A stretch of 64,000 nt of DNA, taken from Galerina marginata. Taxonomy: Eukaryota; Basidiomycota; Agaricomycetes; Agaricales; Galerinaceae. Under the pieces are notes generated by a model that was given only the letters and a program-made list of their open reading frames with translations, did no database searches and was not told the DNA's origin. The translations under genes and the position numbers were made by a program. The stretch spans positions 558,001 through 622,000 of the forward strand of contig JAECYW010000024.1 of assembly GCA_023014335.1 (NCBI GenBank), given 5' to 3'. Positions within the stretch are counted from its first letter, which is position 1; each line of letters begins with the position of its first letter. Shown here piece by piece: positions 1 to 10,674 of this stretch.

Positions 1-255
1 TGGCAAAGGGTGGACAAGGAAAGTCTTATATCGGTCAGGCCTGATGCCTTCCTCCGACCCAAAAGCTGAAATGCAAAGACGAGGAATACCCAATTGAGCA
101 CCAATTTGTTGAGCGGATGGCTCCGGGGGAGATAAATTTCGATAAACATACAGGTACATACAACTATCTCACAACTTGGTCTCAGTGCATCAGCAGACAG
201 GAAGAGGAATTGTATAATGAATGTTAGAGGCCTCAGATTCAGACAAGGGATTGGA

Positions 256-1019
256 CTAGTCCTTCCGACGCAGCCCCTCCATAGTGTCGACATAGACCTT
301 CCATGTGTACTGGAGGGCTTTTCTCTCGGAAGCTGAGGATAGTTTAGCCATTGCTTGGTCGTAAGGGAGGAGATGACATTGGAAATTCTCCTCGGGTGGT
401 GCTAGCATGGCCTTTGAAACTGGGTCAGTCATCAAACATAGTGAAGTAATCAGTAATCAAACGCACGGAGTCATTTATTGCCCCAGCATACCAAATAACG
501 AGGTATTCTCTACCCTCGTCATCTGTCTTGCTTTTCCTGGGCGGCAACCCAGTTAGAGTCATGAATGTCGCTTCCTTGTTAAACGGTTGCTTGAGGTACA
601 TAGCTCGATGACCTGGAGCAACAGTTTGACGGCAAGGGGTGCGGAGAATCAAGAACCTCGCCAGGTAGCCCGACTATTGGGTGGGAATGAGAACAATCTG
701 TTGAGAATATTCATGCAGTACTTGCCTCTTCGTAAGCTTCTCGAAGGGCCGCCTGCTCCAGGCTTTCTCCAACGTTCTTCCTTCCCTTGGGGAGATACCA
801 TCCATCCGTCCTGGTGTTAAACAAAACTAAGACCAGGTGACTGTCTTCATGTATCAAGATCATTCCAGCTCCCAACATGAAGTCTTCTGCAGCCCAGGCG
901 CTATCTGGTACTCCGTAGGTGGAGTATGAAGAAAGTTGGGGTGGCAGACGGGGTTTTGGCGAGGGTGGAGGAGGAGGCTGGAGTTTATCCATCGTCCGAA
1001 GGTTGAGGGCGAGAGTCAA
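256..1019 (-). CDS. Nudix hydrolase, three exons, first intron GC-AG
   Basis: Predicted Nudix (MutT-like) pyrophosphohydrolase, a family that cleaves nucleoside diphosphates linked to other groups, with Mg2+ held by the Nudix-box glutamates. I place exons at 1019-726, 673-467 and 411-256, giving 218 aa. The Nudix box GX5EX7REUXEEXGU starts at GRKNVGE in exon 1 and finishes across the first splice as REAYEESGY. It is complete only if intron 1 (725-674, 52 bp) is a GC-AG intron with the classic donor GCAAGT; a GT donor one base further gives the wrong frame. Intron 2 (466-412, 55 bp) starts GTGCGT and has a CTGAC branch-like site. A proline-rich stretch precedes the domain, and a second Met lies nine residues in, so the start is uncertain. 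The substrate cannot be told. There is no stop or frameshift, so it looks functional. The splice sites are inferred. Confidence 0.8.
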
Positions 1020-2413
1020 GTCCGACGTCTAAGAACCCAAGGGGCCCCAGAGGGGTTTCCAACGGAAGATCCCGAGACAAGTACCCCTTAGTAATACAGT
1101 AACAGTAACCCTTACATTAATATTGGGGGCCTAGTTCGTCACACTGCTTTTTTTTTCACACTATATATCTCATCTGGTCAGGTAGGCAGATTCGCGCTGA
1201 CACATTTTCCAGCGCAGAAGTGGATAATCTTACATAGTTCTCTGTAGCCTTGAGAATCCCATTCCGTCAATTGGCCATATGCATGGTGATCTATCTACTA
1301 CATAACCAAGTAGTGGAGAATTTGGACTACTGCCACCTCCGATCATCTCCTTTACTGAGGCGGAGACATGGGGCTGTATGTTATTTACGTCGAAGTTGAA
1401 AGTACTTAGAAGCGAGGTGGGGGTATCATCAATGTGCACCTCGACAGTGGAGGTGGGGCGATGGTGGCTTCTTCAAATATCCACGGTGTTTTGGACATGG
1501 ACCTGAAGGCTGGCGCAAGTCTCTATGTGGCGAACATCGCAGATGAGTGCCTGCTGTGACGTGGCGGAAAACGCAGGGTGTTGTGGCGCAACGTGCTGGT
1601 CAGCGCTGGAATGCGGATAAGGTGCACAGCAGCACTCTTCCTGGGCCTTCTTCTCCTTACGCACTGCCAAGCCCCAGTAAAATAGCGGCGCGAGAACACT
1701 GAAAAGACTGTTAACCCCGGCCTCCAAAGTTCGGACCAATATCCTTCGAATGCAATCGACCCATCAGAAAGGCGTCAGTCGGGTTGAAGAGATGTCCACT
1801 ATTTTATGAACGCCGCCTTGTATAAAGTGGTTACATTTAGACAGCTCCAAGTCCTCCACTACAATAAGCCGTCTGCTCAACCTGTGCAACGAGTCGAATT
1901 CTTGGGAAAATCGATGTTATTTCTGAATTCTTTGAAAGATGGGAACATGCATGCGAGATGCATGTGGACGGATGCGGTCCAATGACAAAGACATCATTTC
2001 CTGACCGCGCCTGTTCGACGCGCCTCCGAAGCTTGCCAGAGCCGAGCATCATTCTACCCCGCTGGTGCTCATTTTTTTCACTAGCTTAATACCCATACTG
2101 CGGACTGCACAAATTTATCTGCTAAAATATCCCTCAGAACTTCTTCTGGCAAGAGTCCACGTGTTGCTCGTAGGCAGCCGAGCGGGATTCGAATATCGCC
2201 AGCAAATATAAAGGTGCTCGTAGTAAACCTATAGCTACCACTTTGCCGTACCTCAAGCCTAGCCTAAAGCCTTGGGGATTCATAAACAGGTAAGAATTTG
2301 CCTCTAGTCATGCAGCTTGTCTGCCTTTCCAACAGCCTTTCGACTCATGCCAGGGACGGGGCTGTTTTTCCTCTTTTAAGCGCTTAACTGACGTCCACCT
2401 ATCTACAGCTCGA
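1020..2413. other. Intergenic region, no recognised gene
   Basis: No family was recognised. Short open stretches on the minus strand (1230-1439, 1473-1739, 1837-2052) show no domain. The one at 1473-1739 begins with a hydrophobic segment and ends in ordinary composition; it could be an exon of a small unknown gene. The 3' part must hold the promoter of the TET/JBP gene. Confidence 0.4.
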
Positions 2414-3987
2414 ATGAACTGCCGCTCAGCTCAACGGACGGTAAGCAGTATACCTCTCGGAACCTATCGAAGCTAACCCTGGTTTATACTTTGATAGACT
2501 AGGTCAGGCAAAGCTTTTTCGCCTTACGAACCTATTTTGTGCGATGTCGACTTCGGTTCTCTCTTGCAATCCACATTGGCGGAGCAGTCGCTTGTTTTGG
2601 ACTTGCTTGATCAGGAACTACCCTCTACCTTCCCACCTTCTTTAGGGGAAGTCCAGGCCCAACCAAGCGCCGTGCCTTTGCCTGTGCCCGCACCTGCACC
2701 TTTGCCTGTACCTGTATACTCGCCGGCGCCTGTACCTTTTCCCATGCCTTTATCCAACCCCACCTCTACCCCCAGCCTTAAGAGGCCCAAGTCGCCCTCA
2801 GCATCTCACATCCGGAGAAAAAGACAGCGTCAGCTGACTAAGGAGACGAAGGGCCAATTTGCTAGGCCTGAAGTTCAAGAACGTGTTCTCAGGACAGCCG
2901 TTCCAATTTCAACATCTTATGACTTTGCCGATGCACCGACGGCCTCCGGCGCTTACCGCGCAATGCCAAACAAGCCAGATAATCCCCGAAAAAGATACAG
3001 CGTTGAGGAGCTTCGCTCTCTAGGGTTTCAGGTTATAGCTTGGAATGGACGGTATGCCTTGAATGCATTGACTTTCATTTTCCTTCTGATAAACCTATAG
3101 CGCTGACAGGCCAATTGTGGACAAAAAAGGCAGAATTATTGCCGCTCTAGTAGGCCGTCCTAAGGACCAGGAATATGACCAAGCTGCTGACCGTGCTTTT
3201 GTTACAATCAGAGAGGAAGGTCGGAAGGCCACCTTCCGCCCTGACGAGGTTAAGCATATTAGAAGTGAATCCCCGGCCATAAATATTGGTACTACACATG
3301 GGAAAGGGACGCTGGAGCCTATCAACCTGAATAACCACCAGAATACAGAAATGGCTCAGCGACTATTGGCTAACAAAGATATTAGTCGCTTGGCTACTTT
3401 TGCTAGTGGCAAGTATCACTTTCCAACCTTTGACCCTAGCTAATGGGCTTTCTTCAGCTTCTTTTGCGTTCTGGGCTTCCAAGGCGTATGGCCACTGCAA
3501 AACCACTTTGGATACCCTCTACGCCAAAAAGCCTGAGCTCAGACGAAACTTTCCTAACAGTGTATACCCCTGCGCTGCCTTTAATTTTGGCCCTAGTGTA
3601 TGGACCTTCAAGCACAAAGACGTCATGGATCTTCCCATAGCGTGGTGCAGCATTCAAGCTGGTGGGTCCTTTGATCCCAAGAAAGGAGGTCATTTTGTAA
3701 TCTGGGAACTTGGGCTAGTTATTGAGTTTCCTGCTGGCTCTCTTATTCTCATTCCTTCCTCTATCTTTACCCATTCTAATACCCCAGTATCTGAAGACAG
3801 CTGGAGGGTATCTTTTACCCAGTTTGCACCTGGTGGTTTATTCAGATATGTGGAGTATGACTGTAGCTTGGTCAAAGACCTCAAAGTAAAAAACCCTGAC
3901 CTGCATGACGAACTTTGTAGACTTCGCCCAACCAAGTGGCAAACACAACTGAACCTGCTTACTAAATTAGAAGACATGTATATTTAA
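2414..3987 (+). CDS. TET/JBP family 2-oxoglutarate/Fe(II) dioxygenase
   Basis: Fungal TET/JBP oxygenase; the family oxidises 5-methylcytosine or thymine in DNA using Fe(II) and 2-oxoglutarate. I place four exons at 2414-2440, 2498-3051, 3101-3408 and 3458-3987, giving 472 aa. All junctions keep phase. Intron 3 (3409-3457) is GC-AG (donor GCAAGT) and is needed to join FAS to ASFAFWASKAY in frame. The N-terminal 120 residues are disordered and Pro/Ala/Val-rich, followed by a basic patch (RRKRQRQ). The catalytic domain in exon 4 shows the HxD iron ligands (FKHKDVMDLP), GGHFVIWELG, the distal His in FTHSNTPV and the 2-oxoglutarate Arg in WRVSFTQF. The start is a small first exon whose ATG is followed by nine codons and a good donor. 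No disabling change is seen. In basidiomycetes these genes are known to travel with KDZ transposons; one lies at 57.4 kb here. Base preference is inferred from the family. Confidence 0.86.
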
Positions 3988-6162
3988 TACTCAAATCACA
4001 ATTTCATGCAAAGTGAGCTCAAAACAGCAATATATTTAAGTATTGCAAGGGAGACGGTGGTCCACAATACAGCGTCCATCAGAATTTTGACTGCCTCTTC
4101 AAATGAGCAGCGCATTGATGCCATGTGTGATGGGCATGGGCAATGGGCATTCCGCGATAGGTCGATAATCCACATCAGAACCATCGAACTCGATAATGCC
4201 ACGGAGTTCCTTCATGATTGCTGTCGCTGATATCATCCGTTTCCAACGCTCATCCTTTCTCCTGCCCGCACTTCATGACGTAGAAATGCCATCAATCGTT
4301 TCTGTTCTTGAATGTTTCAGGCCAAGGCCAGGATCCGTTGCGAGGGACTTCCCTACGCACGGAAAGGAGCTCACATTGCTGCTATATTCTTGTAATGGGT
4401 TTCCCGCTGCAGAGAATGTCGAACAATAATGGGAGCAAGCGCTGGCGCGTCGGTCACCAAAGAAGAAGCCGCGGCGCGGCGCGTCGGCGTTGGAGTGGCT
4501 TCAAAGAGACTCGTAACTGATATATGGGGCGGTCAGAGCGTAAAAGAAAGAAGGCAAAGAAGATGCACGGGATTTAAATGGCGTCTACGACGTCCGCGAA
4601 CGTCCTGATCGCTCCTGCCGTGTTCAAGACAACCGTCAGGGAGTCGGCCGGAATGGCGATGAGGCCAAAGGTCTTATATGCCCCAAACGCGGAGGGGAAC
4701 TTGCCGAGCGCATATCATATCCTTAGACTGGTGTAGTCGGAGGTGTGGGGCACGACGAGGTTTTGGAGGCGTTGGGCGACAGCAGGAGCAGCAGTGGTGG
4801 CGGTGGTTGGGGAAGGAAGAAAGTTGGGGAAAAGAATCTGGATATTGCGATAAACGCTCAGGACACTGCCCCGTCGACTACCGAAGTTGCCTCATCCCAT
4901 TACATAACCCCCTTACAGAATCTCGCTTATTCTTCTCCTACTCTTTGTCCACAACCTCCTCAGCGGCAAGGGTGAAACATTATGGTGTGCCCAGTACCTT
5001 CGCCGGCTTGTATAGGCCTTTCTTGCTTGGGTCGGTGGGTGCTCGTTCGTTCTCGCGTTTCCCATCACTTCGCTTACTGACGTCCAAGGTTCGATGCCAG
5101 CCTGTAATGCAAATGTCAGCAGTTCAGCGGGTGATACTTGGGCTTTCCGACACACCTGGCAGCAGTCTAACCCCAGCTTCATTACCCAAGTCCAGTGCGT
5201 TAGATCGTGCCGTGCCGACACCTTAAGCTCTCAGGTAAGCCGCCTTCGACAACTCCATCGACATCTTGCTGATATCATAGAACGAGGCGCTTTACCACGC
5301 TGAAAGAAAGACTGAAGTGAGTACGCTTTTTAGACAAATGTAAAGCTTACCAAGCTCCCTGCGGCTTCTATGTCCTGGGATCTTTCTCTTTCTTCAGGTG
5401 AATTCGAGCTGCGGCAGAACGATTTCGAGCTACTAACGAGGGTTACAATGCGGCGGAGAGGGCGGGTAGGTATTTTTTTGGTCGATCCTTGCCCAGCGGC
5501 GCTGACAGCGCTGACAGCCTGCTAGCCATAGGGCCAGGGTTAGTCAGAATTCCAGCTGTCGAAGCCAACTCGAAGCAGCTCCCAGTCGATGGGCCTCCGT
5601 CTCGTAGCGTGGGCCAAGCAAGCAAGGTGGTGGTGATGTGCTCTGGTTGGGATTGATGCTAAGGGTTAGCTTGATGCGGCCGAGTTGTGAAAGACGCTGG
5701 AAGGATGAGAGGTAAACGTGTGTTTGAGAGAATGATAAACGGTGTCCCTGCCTATGTCGTTTTGAAAATTTTTTCAAACGTTGAAGGGGATGCTTGGCAA
5801 TGCTCTAGGGGCCAAGTATCGACCCGTGGGCTGTGTTCAAACATGATCTATGCGAAACAGCACCCGCGTAGGACGACTTCAACGTCACCTCTGCTCTACC
5901 TACCTACGCCTCCTTCTACAAGGCCATCGCATTTTTATCACTTATGGGTCGACAGACGTGACGCGGCAGTAGCGGGCTGATAGGCCCTAGGTATTCCTGC
6001 CACCTTGCGAGGTTGTCTGACGCCTTCTAGCAGGGGCTGTTCTCAAGAGACGTAGAGCTAAAGTAAGAATAAGCAAGGGGTTAGGACTGTAGGAAGTAAC
6101 GAAAACTATGCCTTGCTATAGAACTAGCATTGAGACACCAGCAGCGTCCTTGGACCCTTGTA
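3988..6162. other. Long stretch without a recognised gene
   Basis: Open frames occur at 4678-5226 (plus) and 4913-5221 (minus), but composition is low-grade and no domain is visible. The minus strand near 4560-4700 gives a short hydrophobic stretch that could be an old exon. I cannot support a gene here. Confidence 0.4.
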
Positions 6163-6403
6163 TACTGTACTATTTCGATCAATTCGTCCAGTGGTGTGAC
6201 CAGGGACCAACTGGACGAAATTTTGGCGTCGGCCAGGCGTTGGTGAGCCTGTGACGGGCCCCGAATTTCGGCCACTGCGCGGGGCGACCTTTTGGATTTT
6301 CAAGCCGGCCAGAAAGCCTGTGACGCGCGACCAGCGACCGATTTCGGCCAAAACCACAAGCCTTGTGACGCGTGACGGCCGAATTGATTGAAATAGTACA
6401 GTA
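6163..6403. mobile_element. MITE with terminal inverted repeats and TA target duplication
   Basis: The ends at 6163-6186 and 6380-6403 are inverted copies differing at one of 24 positions (left end starts TACTGTACTATTTC). If the repeat begins CTGTAC, both ends are flanked by TA, as expected for Tc1/mariner-type elements. The interior is non-coding and holds loosely repeated GTGACGCG / TTCGGCCA words. About 241 bp. Confidence 0.72.
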
Positions 6404-6744
6404 GGCATCGCGTCGTCTATCAGTGCCAAAATCAAAACTCGCGACGGAGGCGGTTGGCCGAGCACATCGCGGTGTGGGCAAGTCAGGGAATGCTACATTA
6501 ACCACTGAAGTCAATAAAACGCTATGAAAAGAAAAGACAAGTAAAACGGCCTACTGACAACCAGAGTCAGAGTAGTAACCAAGCGGGTACGTGCAGTCGG
6601 TGCGGTGCAGGAGGCGAGGATGACGACAATGAGAGAGAAGGGCGAATACAGCGTAATCGACGAACGTTGTGCGCAGTGAGCTATCCGTGACTATGGCGGA
6701 ATGTAAGAGTTTAGAAATTAGAAATTAGAAATACAATAAGTACC
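6404..6744. other. Short spacer, nothing recognised
   Basis: Between the MITE and the Helitron fragment. Only a short direct repeat TTAGAAATTAGAAATTAGAA (near 6710) stands out. Confidence 0.4.
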
Positions 6745-7694
6745 ATGAACATTGAACATGCAGGGCGGAGTCCCATACTTTATCTCGCCGCCGACAAGCT
6801 GGTCTTGAGCAGCACCATGTATGCGGTGAAGAGGGCCATCACGACAACGAAGGACGATGTCTCGCGGCTCTCGGGACCCAGCACCTGGCAGAATGACCGC
6901 CACTTCATCGGCTGTAGGAAGGTTGTACCGCCGGCGATCGAGCCCAGGTGAAAGGCGGAGGTGAATATGGGCATCGTTCTCGGGGTCGTAAGTCCGAAGG
7001 ATTTCAAACGCGTGCTTGTAAAGGGGGACATATTGGCGGTGCTCAGTCGGTAGGTTTTGAAGAGCCAAAAGAAGGCCGGGTTGAAGACCACTGATTTTGT
7101 TGAATCCGGGCTTCAAGTGCTGCCCGAGGCTCATGAAGGTACAGTTGAGCATAATTATAACGCGGCAAGCGTCCCTGCGAGGGTGTGAGGACAGTGGACA
7201 CCTGACCAATGGTTGAGTTCGCCGGATATACGGAAGACAGGAGGTCCTCTGCCTTGATTGACGGAATGATCGTCCTGTACGCCAAGTGATGTGAAAGCAA
7301 ATGTCCGATTGTACTTCCAGATATCTTCTCGAAAATCTATCGCCAGCCTGTCTTGCGATGAAAGTAAAGCTCGGAGGGGCTCGGGAGGGTCTTCAAGCCG
7401 TGGCAGTCGCACTCGACCTTCGGAACAGCACATCCCAAACTTGGGATTCCTGACAGAAGCCTTTGAGAGAATCTCATCCTTCCAATGAAGTGCACCACGT
7501 TGGCGACAGGCGATGTCCATAAGGCCCAGATCATGTTGCGTCACGGGCTCCATGTAGGGACGACGAGCGGCACCGAAAAGATCAGCAAGCGCCTGGGGCG
7601 CACGGGGTTGTGGGATACCAATCGACACATCACTGCCTTCCAGCCTCCCTATCGGATTCGTAGAAATCCTAGGCCCAATATTGTAAGTCATCAC
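6745..7694 (-). pseudogene. Helitron helicase-like N-terminal region, frameshifted and truncated
   Basis: Degenerate part of a Helitron Rep/helicase protein, the enzyme of rolling-circle transposons. In order on the minus strand I read CRQRGALHWKDEIL and FGMCCSEGRVRLP (7694-7210), then YNYAQLYLHEPRAALE in a second frame, then YVPLYKHAFEIL, DRRRYNLPTADEVAVILPG and EPRDIVLRCRDGPL in a third frame. These blocks follow the usual order just before the Rep domain. At least two frameshifts (near 7205 and 7100) split it. Similarity stops near 6810, so the HUH nuclease and helicase domains are missing. No 5'-TC or CTRR-3' terminus could be set. Confidence 0.78.
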
Positions 7695-8497
7695 ACTATC
7701 GTATATTCATTCATTTCGAAGTCATTCATGTCAGTATTCTGTACTGCGAAGGCGAACAAGTCTGTTGGAGTGGGTTCAGGTACGTCATTTATTCTTGCCG
7801 CTCAGATAGGATGACTCGCTTATTACCTTCTGTAGTACTCTTCGTGTCATGTTCGGTTACCTTCTTGGTGGTGACTGCGTCAGTCTACGAACATTGCGAG
7901 GTGCGTTACTTGCGGATGCTGTTCATTCCCCTTTTTTCATGCCCCTACGACATCACTTTCTGTCATGTTTGTCATTGCTACTACTTGGAGGTGGTCAGTT
8001 GTTTCTACAGGGGACTCGGCTCAGAGGACAGAAAAGGGGCGTGTTAGTAAACTAGGTAGTCTTAAGGCTCTGTATTATCAAACTTGAATGCACTCTATTT
8101 CACCCCATATAACCACATAATTCATTGAGCCACGTCGACTGGGATCGAGCAAATTTGAATGGTTTTAGAATCTATCAAGGTCGAGGGGACTCGAGAAGGC
8201 TCCAATTGTAGTCGAGCGGGGTAGGTTTGCAATCAATTTAATCGATACCACACGAGTTGGCTCGAAATGATACGAAAATCCATCGAGCCATTCTCACTTT
8301 TCGGACGACATCGAGTACCGTCGACTGGATTGATGGCACACGATATCACACGACCCCACTCGATCCTGCTCGAGGCGTTTTTCACTGGGGTTGAAAGTTC
8401 AGGTCAATTACAACAGGTATTGTCTACCGAAAGTTACACTTGTAACCATCTCTGAAAAGAGTTTTATACGTTCGAAATACGGTTTATATGTAGGCTT
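7695..8497. other. Unassigned stretch with a TCGA-rich segment
   Basis: No recognised gene. A short hydrophobic frame lies at 7811-8047 (plus). Between about 8130 and 8390 the words TCGA and CTCGA recur unusually often, suggesting a degenerate small element, but I could not find matching ends. Confidence 0.35.
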
Positions 8498-9258
8498 CTA
8501 CACATACTGAACATGTTTACATATGTGACGGAACAAAAGCAGCAGAGCAGTCGAATATACAGCGAAGGCACAGTGACATGAAGAGGTCGGAGCCGAAAAG
8601 ACGACAATAAAGGCAGATACGAGCAGCAGAACATACAGGACGATGGTATAGTAACCGGCGATCTGGGGAGTTGTGAAGAGTTGGATGCAGTCAAATGAAT
8701 CCGAGGCCATCATCATTGAGGCAAGCGTAAAGTAAATGGCCAAAAGAGGGTGTGGCGCCACGAAAAGCATCAGGACAAACGGAGACAAGATCATCTCTAT
8801 AAACAGGAAAAGTGCCAAACGGCCTACTCTTTTGTTAGCGTTGTGGACGGCGACAGTGTCAGGGACGTTGGCTTCGGGCAATTCTGGGGAGGTCGTCCAC
8901 AGCGCTCACCTCAGCATCGGGTAAGCGTGCAGTCAACAACCTGATTCACTATTCGTTTCCGCTTGTCTTCTCCAACCAGGACAGTGTGGCCCTTGCTCTT
9001 TGACAAAAGGCAGCACTTGAGCAGACTCAATCTGGAGCTTCACGCGTTTAGAAGTATGAACAAATTAGCGGCATTGAGATGTACTGACAACGAAGTATCG
9101 TCAGATGTATCTGATCTTCGTAGAGCCCCGATGCGTTGGAACATGGACACCCGCCCGATGGACCTTGCAAGTAAACAGTTAGGTTGGCAGGGAAGCATGA
9201 TTAGAAAAGCGCTGCAGAAAACTGTGTCCAGGTGGACTGTGTAAATCGAGTCGGTCAC
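8498..9258 (-). pseudogene. Fragment of a multi-pass membrane protein, unrecognised
   Basis: The minus frame 8881-8498 encodes about 127 residues with three or four strongly hydrophobic segments, preceded by NANKRVGRLALFLFIEM. This resembles the loop-plus-helix pattern of fungal seven-helix families such as DUF6533/DUF6534, but I see no diagnostic motif. A second minus frame (9258-9040) may be an upstream exon. No full gene could be assembled, so I treat it as a remnant; an intact gene with more introns is possible. Confidence 0.35.
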
Positions 9259-10506
9259 GTGATCCGAAACGCGACGACAAAAGGGAACTCACCATGATGG
9301 TAGTAGTAGTTGTGCACTCCTTGGACAGCTAATAAAGCGCTGCAGAGGGCAGTCCCGGTGCAAACACTTTGGTGGGCCGCTATTAAAAGCGAAGCCGAGA
9401 AATAACTAGGAAGGAAGGAGGGTAGAGTGCGCTCTGAAAGTTGGAAGCACAACGTTGATGTTATCAAATTTATGAAGACGTCAGGCATAGAGTGAGTACG
9501 AAAAAGTAATGGCCTACGTATACGGCGACGCGCGGAAAAAATATGTAAACCCCATCTACTTGGTTCAAGGCCGAATAAGATTCTGAAAACTTAGGTCACT
9601 TCGGTTGCTTAATTTATAAACCAGCGACTTACTCATCCAGATCTTCGTCTTCGTGGCCTGTGTTTCGCGCCTTCTGGTCCTCAGTGTTTCTGAGTTTAAC
9701 AGCGTCTCTGAATAAATTTGAAGGAGTTCGGCGTGCCTGAACTTTCATCGACACGAAAGGCGGAAGCAGAGAAGATGGATCGACATCAGAGCATTGCAGA
9801 GGGTTATCCCGGTGCAAATACCACATTGAAGGCCGACGTTAGTCTCCTGGATCCATTTGAGAGATCGGGACAGAATGCTTTGGACTGTCTTGGTGGAAAA
9901 AATGGCAGGAGCGAAAGGCCGAGTCGACGCCGTGGGCAGATATTAGAAGGCTGCAGAGGGCTGTCCCGGTGCAACAATGCCAATAAAGGGCCGTGATACT
10001 GAAGCCGGAATGGCTGACAAGGAATGAGAGAGAAAAGAAAAGCTGGAGACGACGTTCAGCGACGGAGAAACATGCAACACGTTGACTAGAAACATGTACC
10101 CAATTGGAAGCAAGGATCTATACAGGTGTAGAGGACGGCGTAGAACATACAGAAAACCTGCAAAGGGCTATCCCGACACAGGACCAGCAAAGACGATGTC
10201 GGATGGAAGTGTGGTTCATGTTGGTGTGCGAGTCGACAACACAAGAGCCAGCGTGTTTGGCAGAGGAGGTTGAACCAAATAAAGGAGTACCTCGCTGAGC
10301 TCTTTCCAGCGTCACGGTGATTGATCTCCCTTCGATGCGAATGTCTGAAAGTGCAACGTTCAGTGGCAATGTTCAACAAGATTTTAGGGCAGCCCTTGAA
10401 AGTCGTGTTTTATTCGCGACTCACATTCTACAACCTACTCAACATAAATCTTTTCCAACTTGAAGGGCGGCTGTTAAAGTTTAAAGTTAGCTGCTCACGA
10501 CTATGA
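9259..10506. repeat. Repeat block, copy 1 (second copy near 46-47.4 kb)
   Basis: This block matches 46060-47390 in the same orientation and order, by eye at roughly 85%. It holds four copies of a word close to TGCAGAGGGCTATCCCGGTG at 9341, 9795, 9952 and 10159. On the minus strand one frame reads CTGTALCSALLAVQGV, a hydrophobic helix-like stretch, so the word may mark a recurring exon of a membrane-protein family. The end shares GTTTGGCAGAGGAGGTTG with 29.66 and 47.10 kb. Confidence 0.7.
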
Positions 10507-10674
10507 GGTGAGTTATCTATTGCGAACTACAGCGTCGTAGCATTAGTTTGCTTGTAGCGGTCACTAAATGCTGATTTCACGAAAAAGAAAGAATTAGAAA
10601 GTACTACAAATGGCCAGAGTTAAGCCAACAGTGGCGGGAAGTTCCAGTAGCGGCTCTACACGGTCATACACTAG

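Noticed and set aside
2170..2215. Possible tRNA B box (GGGATTCGAATATCG)
   Set aside because: No matching A box, acceptor stem or cloverleaf could be drawn around it.
4678..5226. 182-codon plus-strand frame
   Set aside because: Arg/Ser-biased, no domain, and overlapped by an equally long minus frame; nothing supports coding.
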